Positions 32,370 to 43,285 of a stretch of DNA of 64,000 bases are shown here, one piece after another (position 1 is the stretch's first letter; the number at the start of each line of letters is the position of its first letter). Where the stretch lies: NCBI GenBank assembly GCA_000149265.1, contig CH002078.1:212411-276410 (forward strand), read 5' to 3'. The notes beneath the pieces were generated by a model. That model searched no databases and was not told where the DNA came from. It saw nothing but the letters and a program-made list of their open reading frames with translations. The position numbers and the translations under genes were made by a program. Source of the DNA: Ciona savignyi (lineage: Eukaryota > Chordata > Ascidiacea > Phlebobranchia > Cionidae).

Positions 32370-32520
32370 ATTCGGTCCGTTATAACTTATACTGGCTCGC
32401 TGGATCACATAGCAAGCTTCCATGAAACATTTACATATCTCCTTGCTTTTAGCGCCGTAGTTTCTAATTACATATAAGTTAACAATGACGGTGTGTCATG
32501 GACGCTCTGTAAACAGATGT
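32370..32520 (+). repeat. Repeat pair member, partner of 29510-29660
   Basis: See partner; extends a little further with gtgtgtcatggacgctctgt, which also occurs near 29640 without the gtgt. Confidence 0.65.
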
Positions 32521-32589
32521 GGGACAATGAGACGTAAACGGCAAGCTCAAATTTATCCGGTTGTTTTACAACATCTCTGTCGTTTACAG

Positions 32590-33030
32590 CAGCGTTTCTC
32601 AACTGTGGCACTTCACCCACCAAGGCGCCACTACCGTGGGCCACATTATTTGATTTTACATGTACTAATTGACACAAAGGGGAAAAATTGCAAAACAATC
32701 TAAAAGAATGGTTTATGTCGTTTGTTTTAAGTTGGTAAATGTAACGTAACAGTTTATTTTTACACGCAGATACACTCTACTAAGTTTACATTTCGTCGGC
32801 GCCGCTTCAAATTTTAAATGGGTTTCGAATTCATGGAAACCTCGTTGTTAAGACCGATTTTTGTATCAAACTCGGTATATGTATCGGTCGCGGCCACACG
32901 ATCGTACATAATTTGTATTTTGCCCAAGTGAAAAAATGTCACCGCGGTTCGGCACTAGAGGCGCGTTTGGGTGCATTTGTCGGGGCGTCGTGAAGGAACA
33001 TTCCAGAAGGTTGGATGATGGGACTTGAGT
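32590..33030. mobile_element. Possible decayed hAT element with an S2 SINE inside
   Basis: CAGCGTTTCTCAACTGTGGCA at 32590 resembles a hAT terminus. A weak inverted counterpart may be near 33000-33022, but no 8-bp duplication is visible. An S2 SINE lies inside on the minus strand (32836-32905). Confidence 0.3.
32836..32905 (-). repeat. S2 SINE, 5' part
   Basis: Reverse strand of cgtgtggccgcgaccgatac ... tttgatacaaaaatcggtc. See 54729-55075 for the family description. Confidence 0.6.
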
Positions 33031-33081
33031 TGAAATTGAACGAATTCGTCATTGAATATACACTGACACTATTGCGTAGGT

Positions 33082-33380
33082 CAGGAGTCGGCAACCTTTT
33101 GTATGCAGGGTGCCAGTTTATGAATAATATTATAATGAAAGCACCTTCGCGTGCCAACCATTGTTATATACGGTTTGCATATTCAACTACCTAATTTGAA
33201 TATTACTAATTAAGAATGTGGATTTACATTCTTTACGAAATTTAAGGGTTTTTGTGCAGCATATACAGTTTGAGTTTGCACATGCTTATAGAATAGATTT
33301 TGCGTGTAAGTCAGATAACGGGGCGTGGCATGAAAAAACCTCTAGCGTACCACTTGTGGCTGTAAAGTTGCTGACCCGTG
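33082..33380. mobile_element. Old hAT-type element
   Basis: Ends CAGGAGTCGGCAACCTTTTG and, inverted, CACGGGTCAGCAACTTTACA, matching a common hAT terminus. The flanks agree at only about five of eight positions, so the target duplication is decayed. 299 bp, no coding capacity. Confidence 0.6.
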
Positions 33381-34437
33381 TCTAGATCAATTATATCATG
33401 CATATATAGCATTCGTATGTCTCCCCTTCCTTTGTTTACAACCGTTTTAATTAATTTTTGAAACATCCCAATTTCCTTCATCCAAAGTATCTGTTAAGAA
33501 AATGCATATACAAAGTTAAACACGGCTCTACAACTTGCTTGGGCAATGCACTTAACGGACATTGCCTAAATCCAGCGGATTAATGGCTTCTACCAAATGG
33601 TAAAAAACACATTGCAATAGCTCCGGTAACCCGACGGTGGGCAACGACACTTGCATTTTTGGTAATCCCACTCATATTTGTAATTGTATCGCTGTGTATT
33701 TTGACTATTATCTAGTCATGCCACGTGTCCATATTTTGTGTATTGGAAGTTGCGATTAGTTTTCTGTTTTCTGCAGCCCAGCTGATGAATCGTTTCCTGC
33801 GAGTTCTGTTTAACGACTGCCGAGCCTTGAGTACAAACATGTGTTTCCTGTTATGTGTCTTATATATACTGTGTATAATTCCATAATATCAGAGATTACT
33901 CGGTTGGCCTCGTTTTGGCTAAGCCGTTCTCTCAACTTTACCCTACTTACCTAAGCTATGCCCCTTTGTACAGTGCTGTAACTGGCTGCACGCTGCGCGA
34001 AAACCCAATAAAATACCTGACCTCTGTTCACCCCTTGTCTTATACCCTGGTAAAAAAACGTCTAAAGTTAGAGCGATGCTACACATTATTTTCCATTCAT
34101 AGAGATAAACATTATACCTTATCTTACTTCAGTGTAAATATCCTGCCACCGTATATTTCTTAGAAAATTGAATCTTTACCTAGCGTCGGAGTATTGTTAT
34201 ATTTATGTCTAGGGATACAAAACACAGATGATGTAACACAACGACAGTGTAAACTTGATGAAACAGTTTGCCACAAATCAAATCAATCGACTAGATTCGT
34301 AATAAAAGGAAAAGCTATTTTTGCAGATTGAACTTAATTTCGGTGCATACGTTCTAAACAGGGACCCACAAAGTAAAAATATAATAATCCTTCACACTCA
34401 AAGTGGTAAAAATTTACAGATTCTTAAAAAAACTGTT
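33381..34437. other. Intergenic with an S1 fragment
   Basis: An S1 piece at about 33530-33665 (cttgggcaatgcacttaacgg, cattgcaatagctccggtaa). No gene found in the rest; the 82-codon frame at 33915-34163 lacks support. Confidence 0.4.
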
Positions 34438-34735
34438 TTACTTAAGGCCCCCCTTTGAACATCGGCAACTTTTTCCAAACCAAACAGCTCTCAAATGCAC
34501 AATTAACACCATTTTTTTCAAAAAGCACTGCTCCACTATTACAAAACTTTACAGCTAAACGAAAACACCGGCGCGCGGCATAGCACATACTGCTAGCAAC
34601 CAAACAAACATTGGGGAATTACCATCATTGTTACTTAGCAAAATACTTATTTAAAGACTGTGACTAATAGTTTACCACTCGCCTGACCGCGCATAGAGGT
34701 CTTTTAATTGGTTATACACCATCTACTGCATTAAT
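34438..34735 (+). repeat. R3 repeat, long copy
   Basis: cccccctttgaacatcggcaac, aagcactgctccac, ggcgcgcggcatagc and cattggggaattaccatc in the same order as 16845-17147. Confidence 0.65.
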
Positions 34736-34969
34736 CCAGGGTTTAAACTTACGTGGATTTCAACTTACACCCACATAAATTCTTTCCCTTTGCAGTTTAA
34801 ACTCATGTTGGTTGATATTCTCTACCAAGCTATATATTTTATTTAATGTCAATATGATTATTGTTGTTTTATTTACACATTTTTACCTCTTTATTTACAC
34901 ATTTAAAAGAAACATAAAAAAATAAGGTTTACTTACAAAATATTGCAAACTATTTTTATCAAAGATCAA

Positions 34970-35560
34970 AAATTGTCAATTAGTCAATAATTATTAAAAG
35001 TTATTATTTAACTTGGACAGCATAATAGCTTTGCTTTGAGAAAGTAGCAAACATGTAGTTTGGTCATAATGGGGTGTTTTATTATGCAAATAGCATGAAA
35101 TAAAAAATTTAAGATGTGGTTTAAAAAATTTTTACGTTTATTGACCGAAAATTCTTCTTAAATCAGATTTAATCCACGTGATTAGTCAGTTCAGCGTTAA
35201 TTAAAAAAATAATTTATGCTTAAAATTTACATTTGAAGAAAAAAACTTATTTAACAATCATTAAAGACTATTAAACTTGGACAGCATTTTAGCTTCACTT
35301 AAGGAAAACTAACGTTTGAACATATAAAGCGCACACAAAACATAATATATAAAGTAAATAAAACTTAGTAAAATAAAAACTTTAAAAAAATAATAATTTT
35401 TTTTTTAATAACGCTGCTTTTTGCCCCGCATTTTTAACGATTTACTGAAAAAATAATTATCTTGGTATGTTGGGGTCTTTCATTATGCAAATAGCATGAA
35501 ATAAAATGTTTAGAAAGTGTTTTATACAAAGTCCGATGCAGCCCACGTGATCAGATCGTC
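34970..35560. repeat. Degenerate direct duplication at the 3' end of the lectin gene
   Basis: Blocks recur in order: ttggacagcataatagctt (35015) and ttggacagcattttagctt (35278); tatgcaaatagcatgaaat (35082 and 35483); ccacgtgattagtca (35173) and ccacgtgatcagatc (35543). The first set is followed by a decayed version of the end of lectin exon 4. This looks like a tandem duplication of the gene's 3' end that has drifted. Confidence 0.5.
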
Positions 35561-35577
35561 GATGATAAAAATAGCAA

Positions 35578-37554
35578 TTACTTTTTGAAATTTGCACTCG
35601 AAGGAGAAGGTTTGGTACAAAGTTCGTAGGATGGGTTTTTATTAGAAAAGGTGTTTTCGGCATTCCAAAACCCGTTATTTCCGTTTGAATATTTTCTAAC
35701 TTTCATCGCCATTGCTGTGCCTGTACGGGGATAACCAGAATACCAGTCCTGGTGGGTGGGGCTATCGGGGTAGGCGGGGTTACCGTCGCTTGACCATACT
35801 TTCATGTCCTGAAACAATAATATTATCACGACCGATTTATACACAGAACTATAAAAACAGTTATAGTGACAGGTTTATCGTGGCTTGTAAAAACAGACGA
35901 GTGCAATAGTGAAAGTGGCGTCTGGAAATATATGGAATTACCATTAGAATAAAATGATTATTTTTATTTCCGTGAAAGGGAAAACGCAACGAGCGTTAAC
36001 ACACGTGCGAATCTTTAGATTACCTCGTGCCCACTGTCGTGTTACCGAAGCTATTGCAGTGTGATGTGTATGATTTATACGTTCCTTTAATTTTAGTAGA
36101 ATCCATTAATTCGCTGAATTCAGACAGCCAATTTTTATTATTCCAATAAGTGCCTTGCCTAAGGGACCAGCGAGTGATCAGTTTTGAACCTGCAAACCCT
36201 TTCTAGATTTTCGTTTCACCAGCAGAACAGCGGTCCTAATAGGCAATTCAGCTGTAAACAAAAGTAATATAAATACACTTTCTCCGTAATACTAGAGCCT
36301 GCCCCCTATGAATATTGTAAAATATCAAATCATAGTAAAGTGTAAGTGTTTGTACAAACCGATTGATTGTAATTCATTGCGAGCCAGATATCCGCAAAAC
36401 CGTGACCACTGAAGGTTTTCTTGACGTAATCATAAACAACGTCATACATGTGTTCATCGAGAATATTGACCAACTTTCCGCCGACTTTGCCACATTCTTT
36501 CTCGGCTTCTTCTCGTTTTTGCTTCATATTTGATCTCCATATTTTGCTGGGATGTGGCATCCAAATAAACTCATCATAGTACATGATTCCATCACCACAC
36601 GCTGGAAAGTAACATTTGATCGAATTAAACTTTATCTTTCTTATTACGTTAATGGTTATATTTCTTATTGCGTTAACCGTTATATTTCTTATTACGTTAA
36701 ACATTATCCTTCTGAATAGGAATATACTCTCAGAACTGTCGCATTTGTTCGAGGCGACACATCACTCTTTAAGTAAGATAACGTTTCCAATAAATTTGTT
36801 AAATCAATTGATATAATAATAATAATGTATGTATAACAATAAATATGTACTTACCGCCAATGTGGAAACACACCACCCAATACACGGTGAGATAAGCTTG
36901 CCAACCCATGCTCCGATCAGTTCGTTCCACTTCCAGCCAAAAACCCGAGGAGAGTATTTCAAGAACTGTGGCTTGGAATTCGTACGGCGGAGATGGAGAT
37001 AAGTGGTGAGGCTGGACGGTTGCGTTCACGAAACTCGGTATAAAATTCAAGCACATCTGGTAGCTCACAAATATCTTCCCTTTCGCAGTATCCGACCGAG
37101 CTTGCAATGACGTACTACTTGCTTGAGGGTTCAGCATTTTTATAATGTTTAGAGTTATGTCCGATTTATTAGCTTGGTGGTTTATTGCGACGCCTTTCAA
37201 CCGAAAGTGGGTTTAAGGTTCGAAACTGGTCGCTAGCTAGTCGGTTGTCCCTGGGCAGGTAGGGCACTCAACGGACATTGCCTAACCCCAGCGGATTAAT
37301 GGGTTCCTTCAAATTAAAGAAACGTGTGAAACATACACAACTCACTACAATAGCTCCGCTAACCGGACGGTGGGCGCGAGGTGATCTGACGATTGCCCGT
37401 GTGTTAAACCCCCCTGGTTATTTCCATTCCCAGAGAGATAAACATGAATATCCTATCTTAGTTCTATAATGAACATTAATATTTAAAATAAAAGCTTACC
37501 TGCCATTGCATTAACCAAGCCACACACAACCATAAACACACCGACGAGTTTCAT
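35578..37554 (-). CDS. Secreted protein: H-type-lectin-like domain plus degenerate C-type lectin domain
   Basis: Four exons on the minus strand: 37500-37554, 36855-37121, 36360-36601 and 35578-35808; phases 1,1,0, total 795 bp (264 aa). Exon 1 is a signal peptide (MKLVGVFMVVCGLVNAMA). Exon 2 has alternating beta-strand patterns ending GFWLEVERT...YLTVYWVV, reminiscent of the H-type lectin fold (tentative). Exons 3-4 form a C-type-lectin-like domain: EKECGKVGGKLVNI, ADIWLAMNYN, WSSDGNPAY, DWYSGYP and YELC. Only the outer disulfide pair (KEC and ELC) is present; the two inner cysteines and any EPN/QPD calcium motif are missing, so calcium-dependent sugar binding is doubtful. Exon 2's acceptor has a weak pyrimidine tract. 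An innate-recognition role is an inference. Confidence 0.8.
35955..36207 (-). repeat. S1 SINE in intron 3 of the lectin gene
   Basis: ccgtgaaagggaaaacgcaa, ctattgcagtgtgatgtgta, aagtgccttgcctaaggga and gatcagttttgaacctgc on the reverse strand; the head is lost. Confidence 0.7.
37168..37460 (+). repeat. S1 SINE in intron 1 of the lectin gene, full length
   Basis: One of the best S1 copies: attagcttggtggtttattg, aaggttcgaaactggtcg, gggcactcaacggacattgc, tgatctgacgattgcccgtg and gagataaacatgaatatcct. Confidence 0.88.
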
Positions 37555-37743
37555 GTCAAATTATCGTTAGAGCAAATATTACAATCGACTTGTCGGACAT
37601 CAATAAAAAGTTTACACTCTCATTATAATACTTCTTAGCTAAACCAATATCCGAACGCACTGCAGTCAGCTATGAATAGAGAGATTTCTATGACGAGTTC
37701 CTGTAAGGCTTTGTGTTTGAAATTTACAAGGAAATCCTTTCTC

Positions 37744-37900
37744 GATGACGTTTACTGTGTTGCCAGTGTAGATGGAAATCGACTGAATATTGATGACGTT
37801 TACTGCGTTGCCAGTGTAGATGGAAATCGAACGAATATTGATGACGTTTACGGCGTTGCCAGTGTAGATGGAAATCGAACGAATATTGATGACGTTTATT
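37744..37900 (+). repeat. 48-bp minisatellite upstream of the lectin gene
   Basis: gatgacgtttactgcgttgc begins units at 37744, 37792, 37840 and 37888 (partial). Each 48-bp unit differs by one or two bases. It lies 190 bp upstream of the lectin start codon; the unit length is a multiple of three, so it is open in several frames without being a gene. Confidence 0.9.
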
Positions 37901-37939
37901 TGCGCTATGCCTACGCACGTCGCTATCATTCAGTGTAAT

Positions 37940-38189
37940 ATGCATTTAGCGATTTAACTGGAATAATCACTTCGTCTTAGGCTCTTTCAATCAATTTCCA
38001 GTTTAGTTTAGAAGTTTTTTTTGTGAGGAATTGTAACCGATAGTTCCTTTTTTAACCACATTTTTTAACTGTAAATGGAATTTCATTTTGATTTTGTAAT
38101 TTTTCTCTATTGTTCTACATTGTCGAAACCGATATTTATCTCAAATCCTATGATCTGACGATTACTCGTGTGAAAACTCTTAGGAAATC
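37940..38189. other. Intergenic, no feature recognised
   Basis: No gene or repeat boundary seen, apart from an S1-like gatctgacgattactcgtg at 38150-38170. Confidence 0.4.
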
Positions 38190-38336
38190 CACCATTAATA
38201 CCTCTATTTCACAAAGAACTGCTCGACTATTACAAAACTTTACAGTTAAACTACAACGCCTGGCACATGCTGCTTCCAACCACACAAACATTGGGAAATC
38301 ACCACCATTGTTACTCAGCAAAACACTCGTTTAAAT
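38190..38336 (+). repeat. R3 repeat, shortened copy
   Basis: cacaaagaactgctcgac, acaaactttacagttaaac, gctgcttccaac and attgggaaatcaccacc. Confidence 0.6.
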
Positions 38337-38765
38337 ACCATAAGTAAGTGTGAAGAGGCAACTTAGTAGAATAAATTCTACTAAACATAATCAAACGTAC
38401 CAAACACACTACACGAATGCAGTAACCCCCGTAACTGCGATATTTCCCAGTATATATGTTGATTTCGCGATCGTTGTCGGAATATATCTTTTTTTAATAG
38501 ACTAAGTTTTGAACCCATGATCGGCTCTTGATTAAATCAGTTTATATATATATATATAAGGCGGGATGTATAAATTGGTCGCTTTAACCATTCGACCACA
38601 CCAGCGTTCTTCCGTGTTGCATCGCGCTGGAAAAGAGCGACAGAAACAAACTCGCACGTTCAGCCTCAAGCATTTGTTGGTGGCCTTAGCGATAGGCTAA
38701 TTAATAAGGTCAGAATAGTTAAAAAACAGTTGAGCATTTATATTTACACTACAAAATAAATATTG
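38337..38765. other. Intergenic, with a short TA microsatellite
   Basis: (TA)n at about 38545-38560. No gene recognised. Confidence 0.4.
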
Positions 38766-38945
38766 CTTACGGAGCTATTGTAGTGTGTTGTTTATAATTA
38801 AAACGTTTCTTCAATTCGGTAAAACACATTAATCCGCTGGGTTTAAGTAATGTCCGATAAGTGCCCTGCTCAAAGACACAATCGACACAACCGACACGTT
38901 AGAGACCAGTGTCGAACGCAGCGCACTAACCCACCAAGCTGTGCA
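38766..38945 (-). repeat. S1 SINE
   Basis: cggagctattgtagtgtgttg, cattaatccgctgggtt, gtgccctgctcaaagacac and the head cactaacccaccaagct on the reverse strand. Confidence 0.75.
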
Positions 38946-39179
38946 GTCGACCACGGTTGGTGTCGGCCTTTTTTTCTACCGAACTTGGCCAACTCTTTAA
39001 TACACAAACAGACCACATGCACATATTTGATCAAGAAATTGATTCCTGTCTTCGTGTCGCTGCCTTAACTGTCGTTTCGTTCTTGTGATGAGTAGACTAA
39101 CCTGAACCAGTTTAGAAAAATGTAATAGCGTTGGTCAACAAATATGTTTAGGTATTTAGTGTATTTTTTGCTCCTTCAT

Positions 39180-39290
39180 TACATTAAAGACGAAAGGCAC
39201 AAATATTTCAAGGCAAGTAGACAGAATAAAACGGCAAAAGTACAGTAGTTAGAACACGTAAGTGGGTAGACACGGTATAAAGGAGAGAAA
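39180..39290 (+). repeat. R1 fragment
   Basis: ataaaacggcaaaagtacagtag with gttagaacacgtaa; closest to 60115-60165. Confidence 0.45.
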
Positions 39291-39477
39291 ATGACGTGGT
39301 CGTTAAACCTTACCTTAACTAAGTTAAAAAGAAGTTGTGATTAAAAGCTTTAAATTGAGATTTAAAGAACAAAATTAATAAAATTACCACCTTGGACAAA
39401 AAATGTACAAAGGATAATCTCCTCTCTTGATTAACACACCAGTAACTTGGACTGAGTAGGTTTTATACAAGAGAAAC

Positions 39478-42276
39478 ATGGATTATACTAAGTTGTTGAA
39501 GGAATACACCAAAGAGTTTGTCCCTTTACCTACAGAACATGCAAAGGACGATGGTAAGATATTGCGCGCTATAGATTTGCAAGAGTGCAACATGATAGCA
39601 AGTACAGAGAACTTTAGGAATATTAAAATCCAGGTTCAGAGAAAGCCTTTTTAGACATGTTTTTGAAATATGGGGAACTTCTTGCTTCGTTATGCATATT
39701 TCCATGTTTGATATTTTATCATAGCTTAAAGCCAGGACTGCGTTTAAAAAAGCCCTCTTTGCTTTGTTTTCAAAGTGATTACCTGGGTATGCTTTGGAAT
39801 ATTCAAGTAACTTTGTTAACGAATAACGAAGACAAACAGTGTTCCCACTTTTACCGCACTGTAGTGACATAAGCCCAGGACAACACTGAAAGGAGGGAAA
39901 GAGAGAAAGAGGGAAGGAGGGAAACTGCTCACTAAAACTTTGAAAACTATTTTCAATCCTACCCCCAAACATCAACCCCAAAACTAACCCTAACATCAAC
40001 CCCAATGCTTAGATTACCTTTCACCCCTTTATCTTTATTTTAGTGAGCAGTTCTTTCTTTCACTACATTTAGTTTTCGCCATGGGCCCACAAACTACGTT
40101 GCTATTAATTTGTGCTACGTTTAGCTCGTTTGATACGTAACATGACGTCCACCGACAATACACATTACAGTGAGTTGTGTATGATTCGGACGTGCCTTTA
40201 ATTAGATAGAACCCACCATTTTAATGCGCTCAGGCAATGTCTGCTAAGTTTCTTGACCAAGGACACAACCGACTAAACCAGTTTTGAACCTGTAACCCTT
40301 CGGATAAAACCGACGCACCAACCCATCAGACCACATATTTCTTACAGAAATGAAAGCGTACAACGGGGTACAGATGCCAACTATATTCAAACCTTGCTTC
40401 GCCAAGTATTCCTACGAAAAGTGGCTGCCACGGGAGAGCGATGTTCTTATTGCTGCATACCCCAAATGTGGTAAGAGTATTGTGCGGGTACGGTCGTGTA
40501 GCTAAATGGTTAACGCGACCGATACATATACCGACTCTTATACACAAAAAACGGTCCTAGTGACGAGCCCATCATGGGATCAAAACTTGGCTCGGTTAAA
40601 AAAAAAATAGTATTGTGCGGTACGGTCGTGTTGCCTTATAGTTAACGCGACCGATACATAGACTCCTATACAAAATCGGTCTTAGCAACAACCCCATCAT
40701 GGATTCAAAACTAAGTCTGGTAAAAAATAGAAACAAATATTGTACCGTCGTGTGGCCGATTCAAAAACCGTTCCTTCAATTAAAAAAAACGTCTTAACGC
40801 CGTTTCCGTGATGGATCGAAACTTAGCCCGGCATAAAAGAACATCTTGATTAGAACAGTATAAGATTTTTTCGATTTTTTTCCTTGACTTTAGATCAACC
40901 TTCAAGGTACATATATTAATCGTGTTAGTAAACATGTGTAGAAGTTGTGCGACCAGTTAGCTTGGTGGGTTAGTCCGTCTGTCACGGTTGCAGGTTCGAA
41001 ACTAATGGCAAGCGGTGGGCGCAAGGTGATTTATTGCCCGTGTGATAACTCTACCGCGCTTTCCCATTCACGAGGATAAACATGAATATCCTACCCTAAC
41101 TTCCTAAATCCGAATTTGACTTGATACCTATTTTCGGGCGATTTCGGAGTTAAAACTTAATTCTTTTAATACTCGAGTATTTCATAAAAACCAAGAACAA
41201 AACATATTAAGTTGTGTTTACACCTCCAGGTACGAATTGGTGTATTAACATCATCATGCAACTTATGTTTAGCAAAGAGAAGGTGGAATTTTTCAAGCAA
41301 ACGCCTTATCTATCTGTTTTAGAAGGAGGACCTGGTATGTTGTAGGGCATTTGGAAGTATTTGTAGATGTGGGTGATGTTGTGACCACACCAGTCACTAT
41401 TCCGATATCTTATAATATAATGTCTATGTAATACACCTCATGCCCACAGTCGAATTTCTGTATCTATTGCAGTGTGTTGTGTATGATTAAGTAGCAAATC
41501 TAAACAGTTAAAAACATGTCATTTTTATTCAGAGAAGAAATATATACTGCTGGACCAAGTACCATCGCCAAGACTTTTGATGACTCATCAACCACATTTC
41601 AATGTTAATATTGAAAAATATTTGAAACAGAAACTAAAGGTTTATAAGTTTTTTTCGTAATCCACATAAATGCAAAATTTCTTACATGTATTAAATATGG
41701 GTTTTATTTAGCGTAAATATGGGTTTTATTTAACGTAAATCTATAGATTTCGCTTGCGTATGAAACAAAACGTATGAAGCGTTATGCAATGAAATGTTTG
41801 TTAGAAGATGGGCTATAGGGTATTTTTGTTTACCACGTGAGTGGGAAACCGCAAAAGAGTTATCAAACGGGAAATTGTAAGATCACCTCGCGCTCACGAG
41901 TTAAGGCAATCACCTTTAAGTGCCTTGATCAAGGACACAACCAACTAGCTACCAACCCGTTTTGAACCTGAGACCCTCCGGCTGAAAGACGAAGGAATTA
42001 AAGAAACGTGTTAATCATACACAACACACTGCAATAGCTCCTGTAACGCGCCGGTAGACGCTAGGTAATCTGAAGATTGCCAGTATGATAACCCCCTGGG
42101 GTTCCCATTAACGAGGATAAACAACTTATCCTATACATTTCGTACATAGATAGTGGTAATCTACCGAAACCCAAAAGACGTGGCTGTCTCATTCTATCAC
42201 TTCCATCTGAAAGCATACCCACCGGAGTTTCGTGTTGATACCTGGAATGAATACGTGAAGCTTTTTATGCGAGGAG
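39478..42276 (+). CDS. Cytosolic sulfotransferase (SULT, Sulfotransfer_1), 5' exons only
   Basis: SULTs transfer sulfate from PAPS to small phenols, steroids or amines in the cytosol. Five exons: 39478-39553, 40348-40470, 41230-41334, 41533-41639 and 42150-42276, with GT/AG ends and phases 1,1,1,0,1. The start is MDYTKLLKEY. Exons 2-3 join to AAYPKCGTNW, the 5'-phosphosulfate loop; exon 4 carries SPRLLMTHQPHF with the catalytic His; exon 5 opens IVVIYRNPKDVAVSFYHF, the 3'-phosphate loop. The last third, with the RKGxxGxWK nucleotide-binding motif, was not found before or after the LINE. Reading past 42276 gives 26 more codons to a TGA at about 42353, a tail unlike the family. Probably a truncated gene unless its last exons are beyond my recognition. 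Confidence 0.88.
39888..40070. repeat. M1 MITE in SULT intron 1
   Basis: Best-preserved copy: ggagggaaactgctcactaaa at one end and ttttagtgagcagttctttc at the other, with aaccctaacatcaacccc inside. Confidence 0.7.
40145..40335 (-). repeat. S1 SINE in SULT intron 1
   Basis: gtgagttgtgtatgattcgg, gaccaaggacacaaccgac, ccagttttgaacctgtaac and the head caccaacccatcagacc, which ends 13 bases before the exon-2 acceptor. Confidence 0.75.
40492..40835 (+). repeat. Three S2 SINE copies in SULT intron 2
   Basis: Copies at 40492-40608, 40624-40728 and about 40744-40835 (degenerate), each with cggtcgtgt...atggttaacgcgaccgat at the start, a gggttcgaaact-like box B and a gtaaaaaa tail. Confidence 0.75.
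40945..41095 (+). repeat. S1 SINE with internal deletion, SULT intron 2
   Basis: Head gttagcttggtgggttag and box B caggttcgaaacta are joined directly to the 3' part (gcggtgggcgcaaggtga ... aaacatgaatatccta); the central block is missing. Confidence 0.75.
41830..42130. repeat. Two S1 pieces in opposite orientation, SULT intron 4
   Basis: A minus-strand copy (41830-41995, cacgtgagtgggaaaccgc ... ctccggctgaaagacg) abuts a plus-strand 3' piece (42000-42130, catacacaacacactgcaat ... acgaggataaac). The second ends just before exon 5. Confidence 0.65.
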
Positions 42277-42419
42277 GTAAACTGGATCTTAAGCATTATT
42301 TATCAAATGTGCGAAGCAAGACATTTGTGGCACAGATAGATTGTGATCGTTGATTGATTTATTTCCTAACGTCGTTGGTGAGAAGCGAGACAAACTGCAA
42401 GAAATCTCTCGGACTATTA

Positions 42420-43285
42420 GATTACGTGGATGGTTGGTTTATTTATATCCTCGTTGGTGGGAAGCCAGGCCCACGGGTATCGTAAAACACCTCCTTACCG
42501 CAGTCAAGTTGCTGGAGTTATTACGGTGTGTGGTTGGTTGTTTTTTTTATATTCTTGTGGGTGGAAAGCCAGGCTTTATCCACCGCTATCGCAAGAGGAC
42601 CTATGTTCACAGTCGAGTTGCTAAAGCTATTACAGTGTTTGGATGGTTAGTTCATTTATATCCTTGTGAGCGGGAAGCCAGACTTTACCCACGAGTTTCG
42701 TAGACAACTCATGTCCACAGTCGAGTTGCTGGAGCTATTACGGTGTGTGGTTGTTTTGTTTTTTTTATATTCTTGTGGGTGGAAAGCCAGGCTTTATCCA
42801 CCGCTATCGCAAGAGGACCTATGTCCACAGTCGAGTTGCTAAAGCTATTACAGTGTTTGGATGGTTAGTTCATTTATATCCTTGTGAGCGGGAAGCCAGA
42901 CTTTATCCACGAGTTTCGTAGACAACTCATGCCCACAGTCGAGTTGCTGGAGCTATTACAGTGTGTGAATGGTTGGTTAATTTATATACTCGTGGGTGGA
43001 AAGCCAGGATTTATCCACGAGTTTCGTAGACAACTTATGCCCAGAGTCGAGTTGCTGGAGCTATTCCAGTGTGTGGATGGTTGGTTTATTTATATCCTCG
43101 TAGGTGGGAAGCCAGGCTTTATTCACGGGTATAGTAAGACACCGTCATGCCCACAGTCGAGTTGCTGGAGCTATTACAGTATGTGAATGGTTGGTTAATT
43201 TATATACTCGTTGGTGGGAAGCCAGGATTTATCCACGAGTTTCGTAGACAACTCATGTCAACAGTCGAGTTGCTTGGTTGGTCAG
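42420..43285 (+). repeat. 109-bp minisatellite derived from a SINE segment
   Basis: cagtcgagttgctggagctat recurs about every 109 bp from 42503 to 43263, eight units, with tatatcctcgtgggtgggaag and gccaggctttatccacg between. The unit resembles the 3' half of S1 on its reverse strand (cccaccgtcgggttaccggagctattgcagtgtg in pieces). The array begins about 140 bp after SULT exon 5. Confidence 0.85.

Noticed and set aside
37168-37240. A tRNA gene at the head of an S1 copy
   Set aside because: A and B boxes are present, but the unit continues into the shared S1 body, and the acceptor stem does not pair.
37666-37945. Three overlapping frames with repeated peptides on both strands
   Set aside because: They are the product of a 48-bp minisatellite whose length is a multiple of three; no start context, splicing or homology supports a protein.
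39526-40005. A 159-codon minus-strand frame
   Set aside because: It lies across intron 1 of the SULT gene and includes the palindromic M1 MITE; no motif is present.
40492-40610. A possible tRNA gene (atggttaacgcgaccgat with a box-B-like segment)
   Set aside because: The sequence cannot close a cloverleaf, has an A-rich tail and occurs in many diverged copies, so it is a SINE (S2).
42277-42353. Reading through exon 5 of the SULT gene to the TGA near 42353 as the true C-terminus
   Set aside because: The extra residues match nothing in the family, a good donor (GAG|GTAAAC) lies at 42276 and the catalytic fold would be incomplete.
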